64,000 bases of DNA from Symsagittifera roscoffensis (taxonomy: Eukaryota > Xenacoelomorpha > Acoela > Convolutidae): positions 8,593,671 through 8,657,670 of the forward strand of contig NC_087064.1 in NCBI RefSeq assembly GCF_963678635.1, in the 5' to 3' direction. A program made the translations under genes and the position numbers. Numbering within the stretch: the first letter of the stretch is position 1; each line of letters begins with the position of its first letter. Shown piece after piece: positions 41,901 through 55,300 of this stretch. Below the pieces are notes generated by a model. It was not told the origin of the DNA and did not search any database. It worked only from the letters and a program-made list of their open reading frames with translations.

Positions 41901-44900
41901 AGCATAAGTATTCCTGAATTACAAGAAAAATACCTGCAGTTGGCTCCGATCAAACCTATACATTATAAGTATGCGGACGTCGAAATAATTATTGGGCAAG
42001 ATTTCTACCATGCCATAAGACCCGTTGAGTACCTTCTGGGGGAGGACTCTTTTTCACCGTGCGCCGTACGCCTTCCGATAGGTTGGGTTTTAAGTGGTCC
42101 GTTACCGCCGTCCTTTAAGTCGAACTCGTCTTGCCTTAAGTGTGTTGTCGAAGACATGTCTCTTGCGGACCAATTTAAAACATGGTATGAGTTGGAGTCA
42201 TATGGAGCCTTCAAGCAGGTAGATGCCCGTTCCGCCGCCGACAAACGCGCTTTGTCCGTTTTGAAAAATGACACCTTTCACGATGGTGAGAGGTACATTG
42301 TACCAATGCTTTGGAACGATAAGGAAAGTACTTTACCGAATAACTATTTTTCCTCCTTAGCTCAATTAAAGTCTTTGGAAAAGAGGCTAGATAAGGATCC
42401 GTCGCTCCGTGGAAAATATGCCGAAACGATAAGAGAAGATATACAAAAAGGATATGTCATAACCGTTAAGGCACACGATCCCAAATCACGAACCGATCGT
42501 GAGTGGTATCTCCCGCATCACCCGGTGTTGAACCCGAATAAACCCGGTAAGGTGCGCCGAGTCCTCAATGGGGCATCAAAGTGTCATGGCGCTCCCTTGA
42601 ACAAATCTCTGTTGGTTGGCCCGGATCTCCTTCAAAACCTCATTTTTGTACTTTTAAGATTCCGTCAGCATAAATACGCCGTTTCAGCTGACATTGAAGG
42701 GATGTTTTTACAGGTTGGAGTCCGTGAAGAAGATCAACCTTCTCTTCGTTTTTTGTGGCGGGAGGACCCCACATCAAGTGTGGTAGTTCACCAATATACG
42801 CGTCACATTTTTGGTGCTCGTGACTCGCCGACTTGTGCGAATTTTGCTTTGCAGAAGACTGCATCGGATAATCAAGCTGAGTACTCCGAAGCTGCTTCGG
42901 CTGTTGTCCAGAAGTTTTATATGGATGATTATCTGGATTCTTTTCAAAACAGGGATGAAGCCTTGAAATTAGGTAGGGATTTAGTCTCGTTGCTTAAACT
43001 AGGTGGGTTTCATCTGACAAAATTTGTCAGCAACGTGCCCGACGTAACAACCGCTCTTGATCCGGACAACCGTGAGTCCAATTCCTCTGTTAAAGATATT
43101 TGTGCGAGTCCAGACCAGTCGTCGCATGTTCTCGGTCTCAAGTGGGATCACGTAAAAGATACCTTAGTCGTTAGTAGAGGGGTTGATCGTCCACTAGACA
43201 AAGCAATCACTCAGCGTACCGTGTTGAGTTTTGTTTCCTCTGTTTTTGATCCAATTGGGTTAGTGGCTCCGTATACCGTGAAGGCTCGCCTTCTATTAAA
43301 AGATATTTGGCGAATCAGCGGTCAAAAATGGGACGATGATCTGCCAGAGGAAATCAAAAAGCAATTCTTTGAGTGGCACTCAGGTCTTCATTCGTTAGGT
43401 TCTCTGAAAATACCTCGCAGCTATTTCACTGACCCTTTCGACCGAATAGAACTTCACATGTTCGGTGATAGTTCGCAGGATGTTTTCTGTGCTGTCGCTT
43501 TCCTTCGTGCGCGACTTGTTAGCTCTCATCAGACTGAATTAGCCTTTGTGTTTGGCAAAGCCCGCGTCGCGCCTATGAAAGCGCTTTCTATTCCAAAGTT
43601 AGAGCTTCAAGCGGCTCTTCTTGCAACCCGCTTAAAAGAAGAAATTTTGAAGGGTCTCACTTTCAAAGTTACGGATATTTTCATGTGGACAGATAGTACC
43701 ACTGTTCTCCAGTGGCTTCACTCTTGTAGTAAACTACCCGTTTTTGTTGGTAATCGCACTGGTGAGATTTTGGAGTCTACCACCACTGATCAGTGGCATC
43801 ACATACTTAGCGGTGATAACCCAGCTGATACCGGTCTACGAGGGATTTCTTCGGAAGCCCTCAAGAAAGCAGCTGGGTTAATGGCCCTAGTATATTGAGA
43901 ACAACTGATTGGCCGTTCAAGCCCGATACAAGGGTTACTGATAAAATAAGACTCAAAGGACCATCATGTGATATCGACATTTGTCTGGAAAATTCGTCAA
44001 ATTTCGTCGTCGATGTTTTGACAGAAAAAAATCTTCCTTTCGGAAAATGGGAGAGATTCAATTCAATTTTAAAATACAAACGCGCAGTAGCATTTTTGTT
44101 AAGATGGCTGTCTCCCATAAACATTTCCGGTCGAGTATATTAGAAATTACAGACCCGTCTGAAATGGATATTGCTGAACAGAAGCTCATTCACCTGTCCC
44201 AGGGTGAGACATTCCCTAGTGAGCTAAAACTACTAAGATCCGGTAAAGTTATCACAAGGAATAGTCGGATCGCCAAGTATTCGCCGTTCATTGGACCAGC
44301 TGGCATCCTTCGCTCGACTGGGCGCATCAGCCGCTTGGTTAATTCCGATTTCGATAGCAAGCATCCGATTATACTTGATGCACGTCACGCAGTTGTTCGG
44401 TTATTGGTTCAGCATTTGCACGTTAGGAATTTCCATCAAGGCTTAGATTACATGCGTGCGGTGGTTAATTTGAAGTACGTCGTGTTAAATTTGCGATGGT
44501 TGCTGCGAAACATTGAAAATACTTGCGTCGTGTGCCGAAAACGCAAAGCGCAAACAGTAACTCGTATTATGGCTGATCTGCCCATTGAAAGGCCGGGTTA
44601 CAAGCAACCTCCTTTCACTAACACAGGTGTCGACTACTTTGGGCCGTTCCTAGTTCCAATCCGGAGAAGTACGGAAAAGAGGTGGTGTTTTTTGTTCACC
44701 TGTCTCACCACTAGAGCGGTGCATATTGAAGTGGTCCCCTCGCTCGACACAAGCTCTTGTGTGATGGGCGTAGAGAGGTTTATTGCACGTCGCGGTACTC
44801 CGACTATCATTATGTCCGACAACGGCACAAACTTTGTTGGCGCTCAGAAAGAGCTCTTAGCTTGCGTTGAGTGTTGGAACAAGCTCGCACCCGCTGTTTT

Positions 44901-45531
44901 TGTTCATAAAGGGATCAAGTGGAAATTCAATCCACCCAGCGCACCGCATCATGGTGGCTCCTAGGAGCGATTAGTTCGGAGTGTCAAGCGCGTTTTGTAT
45001 GACATCTTAGGCAACAGAAGAGTAACTGATGAGGTGCTAAGAACCACGCTGTGCCTTGTTGAGCAATCACTCAACGCTAGACCGATAACAGCCGTTAGTT
45101 CCGATCCGCTAGATCTAGAGGCGCTGACCCCGAATCATTTTATCCTTGGTCAACACGCAGCGAGTTTTCCGTCCTTAAGTTTTGAAGAAAACTTCGACCA
45201 GAAGAAGCGTTTCGCCAGAGCGCAATCATACGCTAACGCAATATGGACACGGTGGATGCGGGAATACGTTCCTTCCCTCAATAGGAGGGCAAAGTGGCAC
45301 AACCAGTCAGACGTTAAGTTGAAAGCCGGCGACTTGGTTTGGGTCATAGAGCCTGACACTCCACGTGGACATTATCCACTCGCACGTATCCTAAGACTGC
45401 ACTATGGCAAGGACGGATGCGCGAGATCCGCCGACATAAAGACCGTTACGAGCAAACTGACCCGCCCGACCGTAAAGCTCGCTCCCGTTCTTCCTTGTTT
45501 AGGGGTGGAGGATGTTGCAGCGCAAATGTAA
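38946..45531 (+). pseudogene. gag-pol: BEL/Pao Gag-Pol polyprotein (BEL-2), broken
   Basis: It aligns with the BEL-1 polyprotein throughout. Damage: a stop at 39732-39734 in Gag (BEL-1 has Glu); an in-frame loss of four residues near 41400 that removes the CFSC half of a knuckle; protease DTG changed to DSA at 41685-41693; a 1-bp deletion near 43866 after RNase H; a second near 44108; and a Trp-to-stop change at 44962-44964 just before the integrase catalytic Glu. Reverse transcriptase (YMDDYLD near 42920-42945), RNase H (WTDSTT, DNPADTG) and the first two integrase Asp motifs (VDYFGPF, SDNGTNFVG) are still readable. The final stop at 45529 lies 19 nt inside the 3' LTR. It cannot make a complete polyprotein. 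Confidence 0.95.
45501..45512 (+). other. BEL-2 polypurine tract
   Basis: AGGGGTGGAGGA directly precedes the 3' LTR and overlaps the integrase coding end, as in BEL-1. Confidence 0.75.
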
Positions 45532-45991
45532 ATGTGCGAGAGTATAAATGCATACAAAGTTGAACCAAAATGTAACAACCATAAGCACAGTTGGCCGAGT
45601 GGCCTAAGCTAAAGCCGATTATATGTGTGACATAACAGTTGACCTAGGTTCGATTCCCCCACCTGCCCATGTATTAATATACTAAAAAAGGGGGTTATTT
45701 CCTATTTTAACTGTTTTGTTGATTCTAATTTGGTTCAGCCTTGATTAAGGCTGACCGCTAAAAAGAGCAATTTGTCTCAAGGACATTACCGACCGGTTCT
45801 TGTAGCTAGCTTGCGCTAATTTGTCATTGAAGCGGTGACGAATAGTATTGAAAATATGATGTTATTGATTATTATTGAAGTTAGTATTGAAGTTATACCC
45901 GACCGAAAGGACGAGAAATTTGCCGATAAATTCTCTCGTTAAATTCAAATATTCGACTTCATATTTTTGATTTACGGAGATTAGGCGCACA
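45513..45991 (+). repeat. BEL-2 3' LTR
   Basis: This is the 479-bp partner of 36250-36729, followed by the target duplication ccagc. It contains the tRNA-like module at 45585-45667, whose B box reads GGTTCGATTCC. Confidence 0.95.
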
Positions 45992-45996
45992 CCAGC

Positions 45997-47429
45997 AACA
46001 ATTCCTGGCTTTTTCTGGAACGAGTTCTACAAAGCGCCTGAATCTAAACTGGCGCTTGCCTAGATCGTTTTGTTTAGTAATCAAAATAACAAGAAATTGT
46101 TTCCAAACGATATCTAGTTAATAAAATATTTATAAAAATGCTCAAACAAAAATCTGAATTGTATGGGAGAACACCATTAAGCCAGCACGGCCAGTTTTCA
46201 GGTATCTCGTTAAGCGGAGATAAAAAAAAACAGTTAACTTCTTTGATCCAATGGATCCATCTGCTGTTAAATATTTATTAAGCGTACACCACTTTATAAC
46301 CTCCTTTCAACCCTTTTCTTAAAATAACCTTTTTAAAATTAATTTAAAATAACCTTTCCAATATGTTAATGTTGTATTTTGAGGTGCCATTTTCCATGTT
46401 CTTTGAAGGCTGTCTTTTTTATCAGTTGTTGTAATAGGCTTAAATTCTTCATCAAAAATCAGTTCAGTTTCCTGACTAGCCTTTTTTGTTAAGCACCGAC
46501 TCATTTTTGACAGTAAATTGTTTCTGAACTGTCAATTAGGAGAAAAAAAAGAGGTTTCGCGTATCATTTGATCAACTATCAAGCATCAACTGACAGTTTT
46601 TGTATGTAATGAAAAAAAAATTTTAAATTAGTTTCGAGTTTGAAGAGACAAGGCGTGTAGATGCATTGAGTAAAAATTGACCAAAAAATTGCAAAAACGG
46701 GAGTCTCAAATAAAAACAAAATAAAACACAATTGCTCATAATTAAACAGTTTTTCCCAAAAAATCAGATATGTTATTACAAAATTAATTATTTTTTCTAT
46801 AAGAACTAATACCTACAAAGTGTTCAAGACCGTCTTAAGTTTTTGTTTTAAGTTTGGTCTGAAAGTTGTGGATAAAAAGGGCAAAAAGGGGTGAAAATTT
46901 TGAACTCAGTAGTTTCTACGTTCTTTTTGCAGTTAAGTTTTCTTGAAGGACTAAAAATAATTACTTGCATTTTTCTTGTTCAAAAAACCTATTTTCACTT
47001 TCATTTAGGGCTCCCAAAAAATAAAGTCTTTTAAATCTGAGAAGCAATGAAATTGAGACCATTTTTGAACTTCAAGTTGGTAGTTTTACACAAAAAATAT
47101 ATACTAAGTTTGGCATCCTAATTTCACAATCAAACGTCTTTTTACCTGCCTTATTTTTGGAAATGAAAAGGCGGAAAAAGCTGCTAAAGTGAGTAATGAC
47201 TTCTATTCTTGATAAATAATCGGCTTCCAATTCGGCTTCATAGCTTTTTAAAATATGGAGGCAATCTAATATTTCGGCTCTGTCGGAAAATACAGAGTTT
47301 TGGTTCAAAACAGCTAACTTGTTTTTTTTTCATTGTCAATCACCGTCAAACTTTTGTGAATTCAAAGAGTTCATCTAGTTTATCTATTTAATTTAGTTAA
47401 TCTTCTTAGCATAGTCTTCTTCTAACTAA
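45997..47429. other. Intergenic, one possible exon on the minus strand
   Basis: Mostly AT-rich filler. On the minus strand 46504-46354 reads from an ATG through an even, mixed codon stretch (KKASQETELIFDEEFKPI) to a plausible donor AAAG|GTTATT. No partner exon was found, so this is a weak candidate. Nothing else was seen. Confidence 0.3.
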
Positions 47430-50400
47430 TTAGGCATTCCTAATAACTACTTTTTCGGGTGATGCAGCGCCTTGAATATCTTCAAACCGCACAATCCAAA
47501 CAATCGCATCAAACGCTGGAACATATACGCTAATCTGGGTTTGCCAAAGTATGGGACCAAAACTCAACCTTTTCCCAGTGAACGCATCTGTTAAACTAAA
47601 TCCTACACCTTTTGGAGGCTCATGAACTCCGAGTGTCTTTAGAGAATACCCCAACAGAACTGTTTGATCGTCAGATTTGGCGTGAAAATTGCAGATTGCG
47701 TACTTTCCAAATGAATCATCGCCAAGAACTTTGAGCCAAACTTGAGTTTCGTTATTCGATTCAGTGATGACTCGTGTAGCCATTAACCCTAGAGGATCCT
47801 GATTTATTCGGATCAGGTATCGATTGAGTAAGAGACTAAGTGATGCATCGTCTATGGACCGGAGGTCGGAAGATACGAGCAGAGGGGCACTCCACATACA
47901 CCACATGGACATCTGGATCTTCTGTTGGCCAAACGAGGTTCCAGGGTTTCCCACAATTAGTTGGTCGGGGTCTAGGAAATGTCCAGGTCCACTGTAGTTG
48001 GAAAATTTCTCCTAAAATCACATATGTTAATTTTCACAGGGTTTTTTTAGTCTCCTACTTCGAGTTTAAATGTACCGCTGAAAATTCAGTTAGCCAAACA
48101 AAAGATTGATATGAAAATATTCCAAAGAAGAACTTATCGGCAGTACAGATCGAACTACAGATGGTGTTTTCGAATTACAGATGGAAAAGAGGTTGTGGTC
48201 TGCATTTTTTTTAAATCGGCAGGCTTAAGGATACAAATCGCCTTGATCAATATCATATGTAACACTTTATTTTTCAGCTAGGCAACTTTTGGGAAAATCG
48301 AAATCTAAAATAAATATAATTTCAAAATCATTGTTATATTATATCATTATTAAAATTATCATTTTTTCGGACTCTCTGTACTTCGTTTCTTAGGAAGTAA
48401 CTATACCCTAAGAATCCTACAAACTTGAAAGCGTGAAGCCTTTTTCGATTATCTCTTTATGAGTATGAACAAACTGAAATTGAAAAATAGGAACAGCGAA
48501 AAAAACTTAAGCACAAAGTTAGTTCTCTTTTCTCTTAAAGTTGAAAAAAAATTGTGGCAGCCTAATTATTTTGACAATTTTCATTTTTTAAACAAGTGCA
48601 TCTGATAATATGTGATTTTGCAATCTAGTTTATCAAAAAGTGAGTAACAAAGAGGGGAGGGGGTGTTTTTCTGAAAAAAAAAACGTTTCCGATTTTCTAC
48701 CTGATTAGCGGCGTAGTGGTTTATAATATCGAACACGCTATCCCAGCTGTCGTCCACGTCATGGTAGTTTCTGAACTGATTACACGTCATGGCCACTTCT
48801 GCATAACTGGCATTCTGGTCATAATCTGGCCACTCACATATGTACAAAATATCTCTTCCGGTTTCAATTAGAGATTTTCCCATCTTCTTGTAGCCAGCGG
48901 GGGCGTCTTCTAATTCAATGTTGCACCCGTCGAACTTGAGCATGTCCAGGTCCCAAGAGGCGAACGTTTGTGCGTCAACTTGTTCATACCCTTCGCTTCC
49001 TGGGTAGCCAGCACATGTTGAGGATCCGACATCCTCGTAAATACCTGCGAGTGAAAGTTACCATTATAATAATACGATATTAAACGTTAACAACTGAAAT
49101 TACTCGTGGTATACCATCTGTGATTAGTTGTAACCAGGGCGGATTTAAGGATTGGCTTTTGATTCGACCTTCTCATGATCCGAAGGTTCCTTATTTGGTA
49201 CACTCTTTCACGCAAATCATTTCTCACCAACCAGCCTTAAAATTTGCTGATGTGCCTTTTGTAACCCGTTCAGATTTTATTTATACTGATATTTTTGATT
49301 TTCGTCTGATTGTGAAGTAATTATTACTAACCTATCACGTTTTATAACTAACCCTCAAGTACTTTATTGTTAACAATGACTAGTTTCATTAGTCAGACCA
49401 ATGTTATGCGAATTAGAATAAAGCTGAACTGACAATAACTTCGCATTCCCAGTATTTTTTAGAGATATTTTGAGCCCGAGGGAAAAAAGTGGTATTGGAT
49501 TAAGAAGTTGCACGAACCGGCAATCAGACGGTGCGCTTAATCAGAAACTGCTCTATGATATAGAAGCTCGATAACGTTCCATTTTGGTGCCAATATATAC
49601 GCATTTTGATAGGAAGGTCGGGCAAAAGGGCGAATTCTATCTGTGCATTCCACTTTACATCAAGTTAAAGTCTTTTAGTGTTTATGGGAAGAATTCAAGA
49701 AATCATTGCTGTCGACCTAAGAAAAGACGACAAAGTTTTCTGGGTCTTTTTAACCAAAACGCCCTTCGTTAAAACCCTGGATCAGCCGACGGTTTCTTTT
49801 CATATTCCTATTTTTTAGCATTTTGAAGTCGCTCATATACAAAACAATTGTATTCTTCTACTTTGATGCAAAAATTTTTTTGGCTGGATTCAATCAAACG
49901 AAAACTGATTTAAATAAAAAACATCAAAAAGTTTGACAAAGTTTTGAAAACTGTTTATAACCGTAAAAGTTCAATCAAAAAACCTGCAAAATCTTGAAGG
50001 ACTAACATAATTTGCACGAGTACTGTAATTAGCCGTCTCAAGTTCGAATGATAAATTTTCACATTTATTTCCAAATTTTCCTTTTACAAAAAAAATAATT
50101 ACCCAACTTCAGCCCCCGTTTATGCATGTAATCAGCCAGTGCCTTCATTCCACTCGGAAAGCGATTCGTATCAGCGACCAGCTGACCATCCGCACTTCTG
50201 TTTTTCATCAGCCAACAGTCGTCTATTGAGAGATACTTGTACCCGGCGTCCTTCAAGCCGAAAGTGACCATAGCATCAGCCATCGTCATAAACAGCTCTT
50301 CGTTCACACACTCATCAGGAAAATTAACACAGTCTGTTTGGCACCTAATTTAAAAAATATGACTAATTTTTTTTCCTTTTTATTTCAATTTTTATTTGAC

Positions 50401-52368
50401 TGCTCATTTTGAAACAAAAAAAGTCCTTTCTTCCCGATTACCTCCAAACAAAAAAACAGTTTGCTTGTTGTCAATAATTTTTAATAAATAATGGGTGATA
50501 TATTACAATAGGTGGTAGGATCAGTTTCAATAGCTACATCGCTTTTTGTTACACTTCGCACATTATTTAAAAACTATTTCAAAGCCAAGTATTTAGGCAA
50601 AAGATGCGTAAAATGTGAAATTTTGAATAGCATTTCATTTGGCAGAGTAATGTATTTAGAAAAACTATCTTAGTCTTAGTACAAGTGATTGAAAATGAAA
50701 TGACTATATTATGCTTTATAGTTCTCAAATTTAATACATGCACTATGCTCAAAATTACCACCTATTGTAATATATCACCAAATAATAAGTAAAAGCTTGA
50801 AATGTCGCTTTTAATGTTATAGACAGACAAACTACCACCAAAAAAACTCATTTCCTTATCAAGACACGAGAATGATTTTGTTCGACACCGGAATTTTCTT
50901 CAAAAGTTTTTATTGTCACGGGTTGACCAAAACTTTTTATCATACAAATTCCATATATGAGAAACTTCTTGTCATACAATTTCATACAATTCCATACGTG
51001 CAGAAAATTGTATGAAAACTCTATGATAAGCATTTTTCCATTTATAGAAATTGTATGATAGGTGTTTTTCCACAAACCAAAAAGTTGATGTCTTGTTTCT
51101 AAGTCTATTTTCTGAAAAATTTTGGATTGTGTTTGTAATTTAGCACAAGTGACAAGACAAAGACCTTGGTTTACTCAAGGCATCAAAAGTTGGACGGTCT
51201 TACGCACGCAATGCATAGAAAACGACCTGAATTGTCTTTACGCTGTTTTTCACAAATGATATAACGAAAGTAACAAACTTTTGAAATTTGGCAAAATTTT
51301 TCAAAGATGATTTAAAAAAAAAATTTAGGTTTTCAAATTAACAGACATTGATCAAGGCATACATAAACATGCCATAAAAAAGAAATAGGAGTTTTCAGCG
51401 TTTTTGAAAAAAAATTATACAGGAAAAAAAGGATAAAGGAAAAAAACCAACATTACTGTATCCAGGACTACGTTATGCACACCACAAAAAATTGAATTTT
51501 GCATGCAAAAAATTTTTTTTTGGAAAATGTTTGTTTGCGTACAAAATTCGATTTGCAGTTGAAAAAAAATTTTGGGTTATTTCAAAATTACTTGAGAATT
51601 TTTTGTGTCGCCATCAAAAAAAGGGCAGTCATACAGTTTCCATAAATGGGAATTGTATGATAAGCATTTTTTTTTAAAAAACGAAAACCTCGGTTTTTTA
51701 TCACCAGACTGTTTTATTAGAATCAATCAGCCACAGAAATAAGTTTATATCTTTTTTCAAATATTTTTAAAAATTGTATGAAAAATGTATGACATGCATT
51801 TTTCCACACTTGATGTATGAATTGTATGATAAGCATATTCAGTGTATGGAGGTCAACCCAGGGTACTCTGACTGAATACTTCCAAGAATTTTAGGTAGCC
51901 AGAAGAAACCTTCGAGGAACTGAAGTTGCGCTATTTTTTAAACCAAAATGGAAGTGTGAATCATTCACAAAGCAAGTTGATGAAGTGAGCTTTGTTCTGA
52001 TAGCAGTTTTACTTGTAATTTATTTATTAGCAGTCTGAATCATGCAGGCATCGAAAAAAAACTTGCCGGAAAAAACTTGTTTTGGGCTAAAAATTTGATT
52101 TAATTTTTTTATCAAGATCTATTCCTTGTTGAGAATTTATGTTTTCTTCAAGTTTCTGTACGTATGAACTTGTTAAAAAATTGTGGATTTTCATATATAA
52201 AAGTGTGCGATATTGAAGTTTTGGCCAACCCGGGTAAAGAGATGAGTCATACCTGAACCTTTCCCAGTTCATGAAACCCATGACTGGAGTCAACCCAAGT
52301 CCATTATTTTCACCCAACCCATACTGCACATAAACTGCCAAACAGACAATGATAATTCCACCTCTCAT
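47430..52368 (-). CDS. Alpha-galactosidase / alpha-N-acetylgalactosaminidase (GH27), gene 2
   Basis: Four exons on the minus strand give 427 residues: 52368-52253, 50344-50103, 49044-48701 and 48011-47430. All introns are GT-AG, with phases as in gene 1. The third exon fuses what are exons 3 and 4 in gene 1, so one intron differs. The ATG at 52368 gives a signal peptide of about 19 residues; the frame is open three codons further but only from a TTG. Catalytic residues are Asp158 (MLKFDGC) and Asp218 (DVDDSWD). The specificity motif is CEWPDY with Glu190, as in alpha-galactosidase rather than N-acetylgalactosaminidase. Residues around the C-terminal '[11 protein letters not shown]' are identical to gene 1 over some 50 positions. 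It lies tail to tail with gene 1. Confidence 0.93.
50494..50779. mobile_element. MITE with 24-bp perfect inverted ends, intron 1 of GH27 gene 2
   Basis: GGTGATATATTACAATAGGT at the left end (24 bp, 50494-50517) is repeated as an exact reverse complement at 50756-50779. The element is 286 bp. Flanks contain aaataat on both sides, a possible 7-8-bp target duplication. There is no coding frame. It is a different family from the CAGGGGCGG elements. Confidence 0.75.
50940..51850. repeat. Interspersed ttgtatgataagcattt motif in intron 1 of GH27 gene 2
   Basis: Variants of aattgtatgataagcatttt recur near 51010-51065, 51645-51670 and 51775-51835, among other tgtatgaaa and catacaatt words. This looks like a decayed tandem or nested repeat. 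No function is evident. Confidence 0.5.
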
Positions 52369-55300
52369 TTTGCTCAATATGTGCTATCAGCTCAAAATAA
52401 GTTCCTTCAAGAAATGGTTACTTGATTGAAGTTGACTTCAGAATCAGATCGTATACCTCTAGTTTGTGTTTAGTCAGTGATTTCAACTCGCAACTCGCTT
52501 AAGGTCATTTCGTTTGAAATAAACTCAAATAGAGGGGCGTACCATAATGCAGACTATCAGTAAAGTATATATTAATTCTGATCTGCAAATAAGTTCTGCT
52601 CTTGCTTATTTAGTCAATTAAAGTATTTTTTAAAATATACTTGTTTTTAAATAAATCATGTGTTACTAAAATGTTTTTGTTATCGTGTATTGAGCTACAT
52701 ACAAAATTCGTGAATTTGACCGATTTAAGTCGTTAATTTAACCAATAGCTTCGGCTTAATTTTTAATTGACTAAAAAAGCCAAAAACGTTTTTTTTTGCG
52801 ATAAAAATTTGAAACCGATTTTCGCAAAAAAATTGTTCCTACATTTTTGAACTTTTTTTTTAGTAAATTAGAGTATTCGGCTTGTTGATCATATAGTTTC
52901 ACCTAAGATGGGTTTAATAAAATAATACCGAAAAATGAGACAGCGTTTAAAAATGCTCAAAGCTTTTTTAGCAAACAATACGGCAAGCTTTTTTTCGGCT
53001 GCCTGCCTACAGTGCTTTTTTAAATACCCGGAAAGTATGAATACAACTTGAAAAATAAAACGTGTTATTCTCGAATTGCGTTGATTTCAGGCAAAATTAT
53101 GAGAACTTGTTTAGATTTTCAGCAGAAATGAAGTGGTGCACATTTTTTTCAGTGGAAATAAAGTTGTGCCAAGTTCGGATCTGAATATTTAAAACAATAG
53201 TTTTGACGAACCCTATAATTGACTAAAAAAGCCAAAAATATTGTTTTTGGGTTTGATATTTTGGCCCGACAATTGCGAAAAAAAAGTGCACCATAATAAT
53301 TTTGTTAAAATTTCAGAAGCAAGATCTAGCCTCTTCTTTTTTTGTATACGATCAACCCATATTGAGAAGCCAATTCAACCCAAGTCGGCAATTTTTAAAA
53401 GACTCTATTTTAGATGAAAATGTTTGAAAAACAAGCCGCTTGCTTTGATGTACTGAAAAAAAAACAAAACAAAGAATAGGACAAAGGGTCAAGGGATTTG
53501 ACAACGTTTTTTTACTGTTCTTTTTACTGTGAGTCACTGAATTAGAAGAAAACCGCAAGAGTTAAAAATGAAAATGCCTAATTGATTTTCAAAATTGTTA
53601 AATTATAGTTGGAGGTCAGCTTTTTGTTGACGAATTTAGTCTTCGTGAATTGGTCTGTGCAAAAACAGGTAAAAAAACTCGGACGAGCTACAATTTTTGT
53701 CCATTTTTTTGGTGTCATATATTTTTAGCTGTGATGAAGCGATTCTAGCTTCTCTTAAATTCAAAAAAAAGTTTGCACGAGCATCTTATCTTTAAATATA
53801 TAAACCATATTGTAAAATCGTCAAAATCTTGAAAAAAAAACGTTCCAACAGACTCAAAAAAAAACTTTGACACAAGAAATAGACACTAAACGGAATAAAA
53901 TTTATGCCTGATTTGACATGCCGTGCTATTGCAGAGAAAAAAGTACATAATTTATAATTTTTCAGAGAGAGGTGACTGAGGTTACTGAATATTTACACAA
54001 CAGTAAAAAATAAAACTCGCTGACAATATGAGAGAAATTTGAAAACTAAACAAGAGTACTCGTATCGGGAGGAAGTTTTATTTTTCCAATTGTAGTTTTA
54101 GGTTCATGAGAAGGTTTTTAGCTTAAAACAAAATAAAAAAATGCAAAAAAAAAAAAAAATTGCATTATGAATTTTTTTATTTAAATGCCATGTAAAGTAT
54201 AAACTGGTTTCAGTTGTGTTTAGTTGTGTATTAAGTTCGGATGTGGAAATTGAAATGATTTAAATAGGAGCATACGTTTGATTGGCATGAATTATATCGC
54301 GTGTGAATTTACCTGATTAGAATTATAGTAAGCGAAGTAGCCGATTTCAATTCCCCATTACTTGAGAACAAAAACTGGCTGGCTATTTTTTTTTTCAGTT
54401 TTAAGCGTTGCACACTGATATCATTCTGGGGTAATAAAATTTGTGTGCCAAAAATGATGAATAGTTAGTTAAGAAGTCGAAAAATATCTTGAAAAACCAG
54501 CTTGAGCTGAATTTTCTGTCCTTTTTTCGAAAGTCTGTCGAACTGTCCTTTTTTCGAACAATTTTCAGGAGCGCAGAGATGCATTGTTGTGAAAAATTTT
54601 GTCTCGGCTTTGAAAATATGGTATGCATGCAAGAAAGAAAACTGTCGACAATCCTACAAGAAAACAAGTCTGCTCGTATGTCATAGTGAAGCCCTAAACG
54701 TTACGGCTACAATTTAATGCGAATTTTAAAAAATATAGTACAAAGGAGTGTCTCGTATCCTAATAATTTGACCCAATGACTTATGACTTGCCTGAGTTCA
54801 GTTCGGAGCGATTTAATCCGCCACTAACGCGTGTTATAAGAAGGTAATTTATAACGCGTTTCCTATCCAAATTAGCCAAACACCCAAACTTCACGAAAAT
54901 AATCACAAGTAAAAACAACTTACCTTTGCTCTTAGAGCAACAAGTATTCGTGCTATGATCACAGGTTGTTGCGTCTCTCAAAAAAAACGTTAATCGAAAA
55001 TTTAGCGTAGGCATAAGGGAGATCAGTTAACAATAACACACGGAAATAAAACAAAAGTTATAGTTTTGGATAAGAGAAGACAGTGGTTTATGACTAAGTC
55101 TTGGATTTTAATGAAGAATCAAAACAGTCAAAAAAATTTAACATTTCATGGTTTTGAGTTCAAACTTGCAAATTTTTGAAAACGGAAAGAGGTAGTGTTT
55201 GCTATTTATATCCTTCCGAAGTTTTTTTAGACTGATGTTGCGACAATGCCTATTTAAAAAAACGTATATACACATCAAAAACTTAGATCTTGAAGCAACA

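Larger units (their letters stand above)
36250..45991 (+). mobile_element. BEL/Pao LTR retrotransposon, copy BEL-2
   Basis: The element has the same plan as BEL-1: LTRs of 480 and 479 bp, primer-binding site, leader with paired stem-loops, a pre-gag ORF, Gag-Pol, purine tract. It is flanked by a perfect 5-bp target duplication ccagc (36245-36249 and 45992-45996). The LTRs differ at roughly 8 positions, more than those of BEL-1, so this insertion is probably older. The coding region clearly resembles BEL-1 but has several stops and frameshifts. The LTR middle and the first part of the leader are unrelated to BEL-1. It lies between the two GH27 genes. Confidence 0.95.

Noticed and set aside
49136..49792. 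Possible hAT-type MITE in the GH27 gene 2 intron (cagggcggatttaagg at left)
   Set aside because: The right end is poor and no target duplication was found, so limits cannot be supported.
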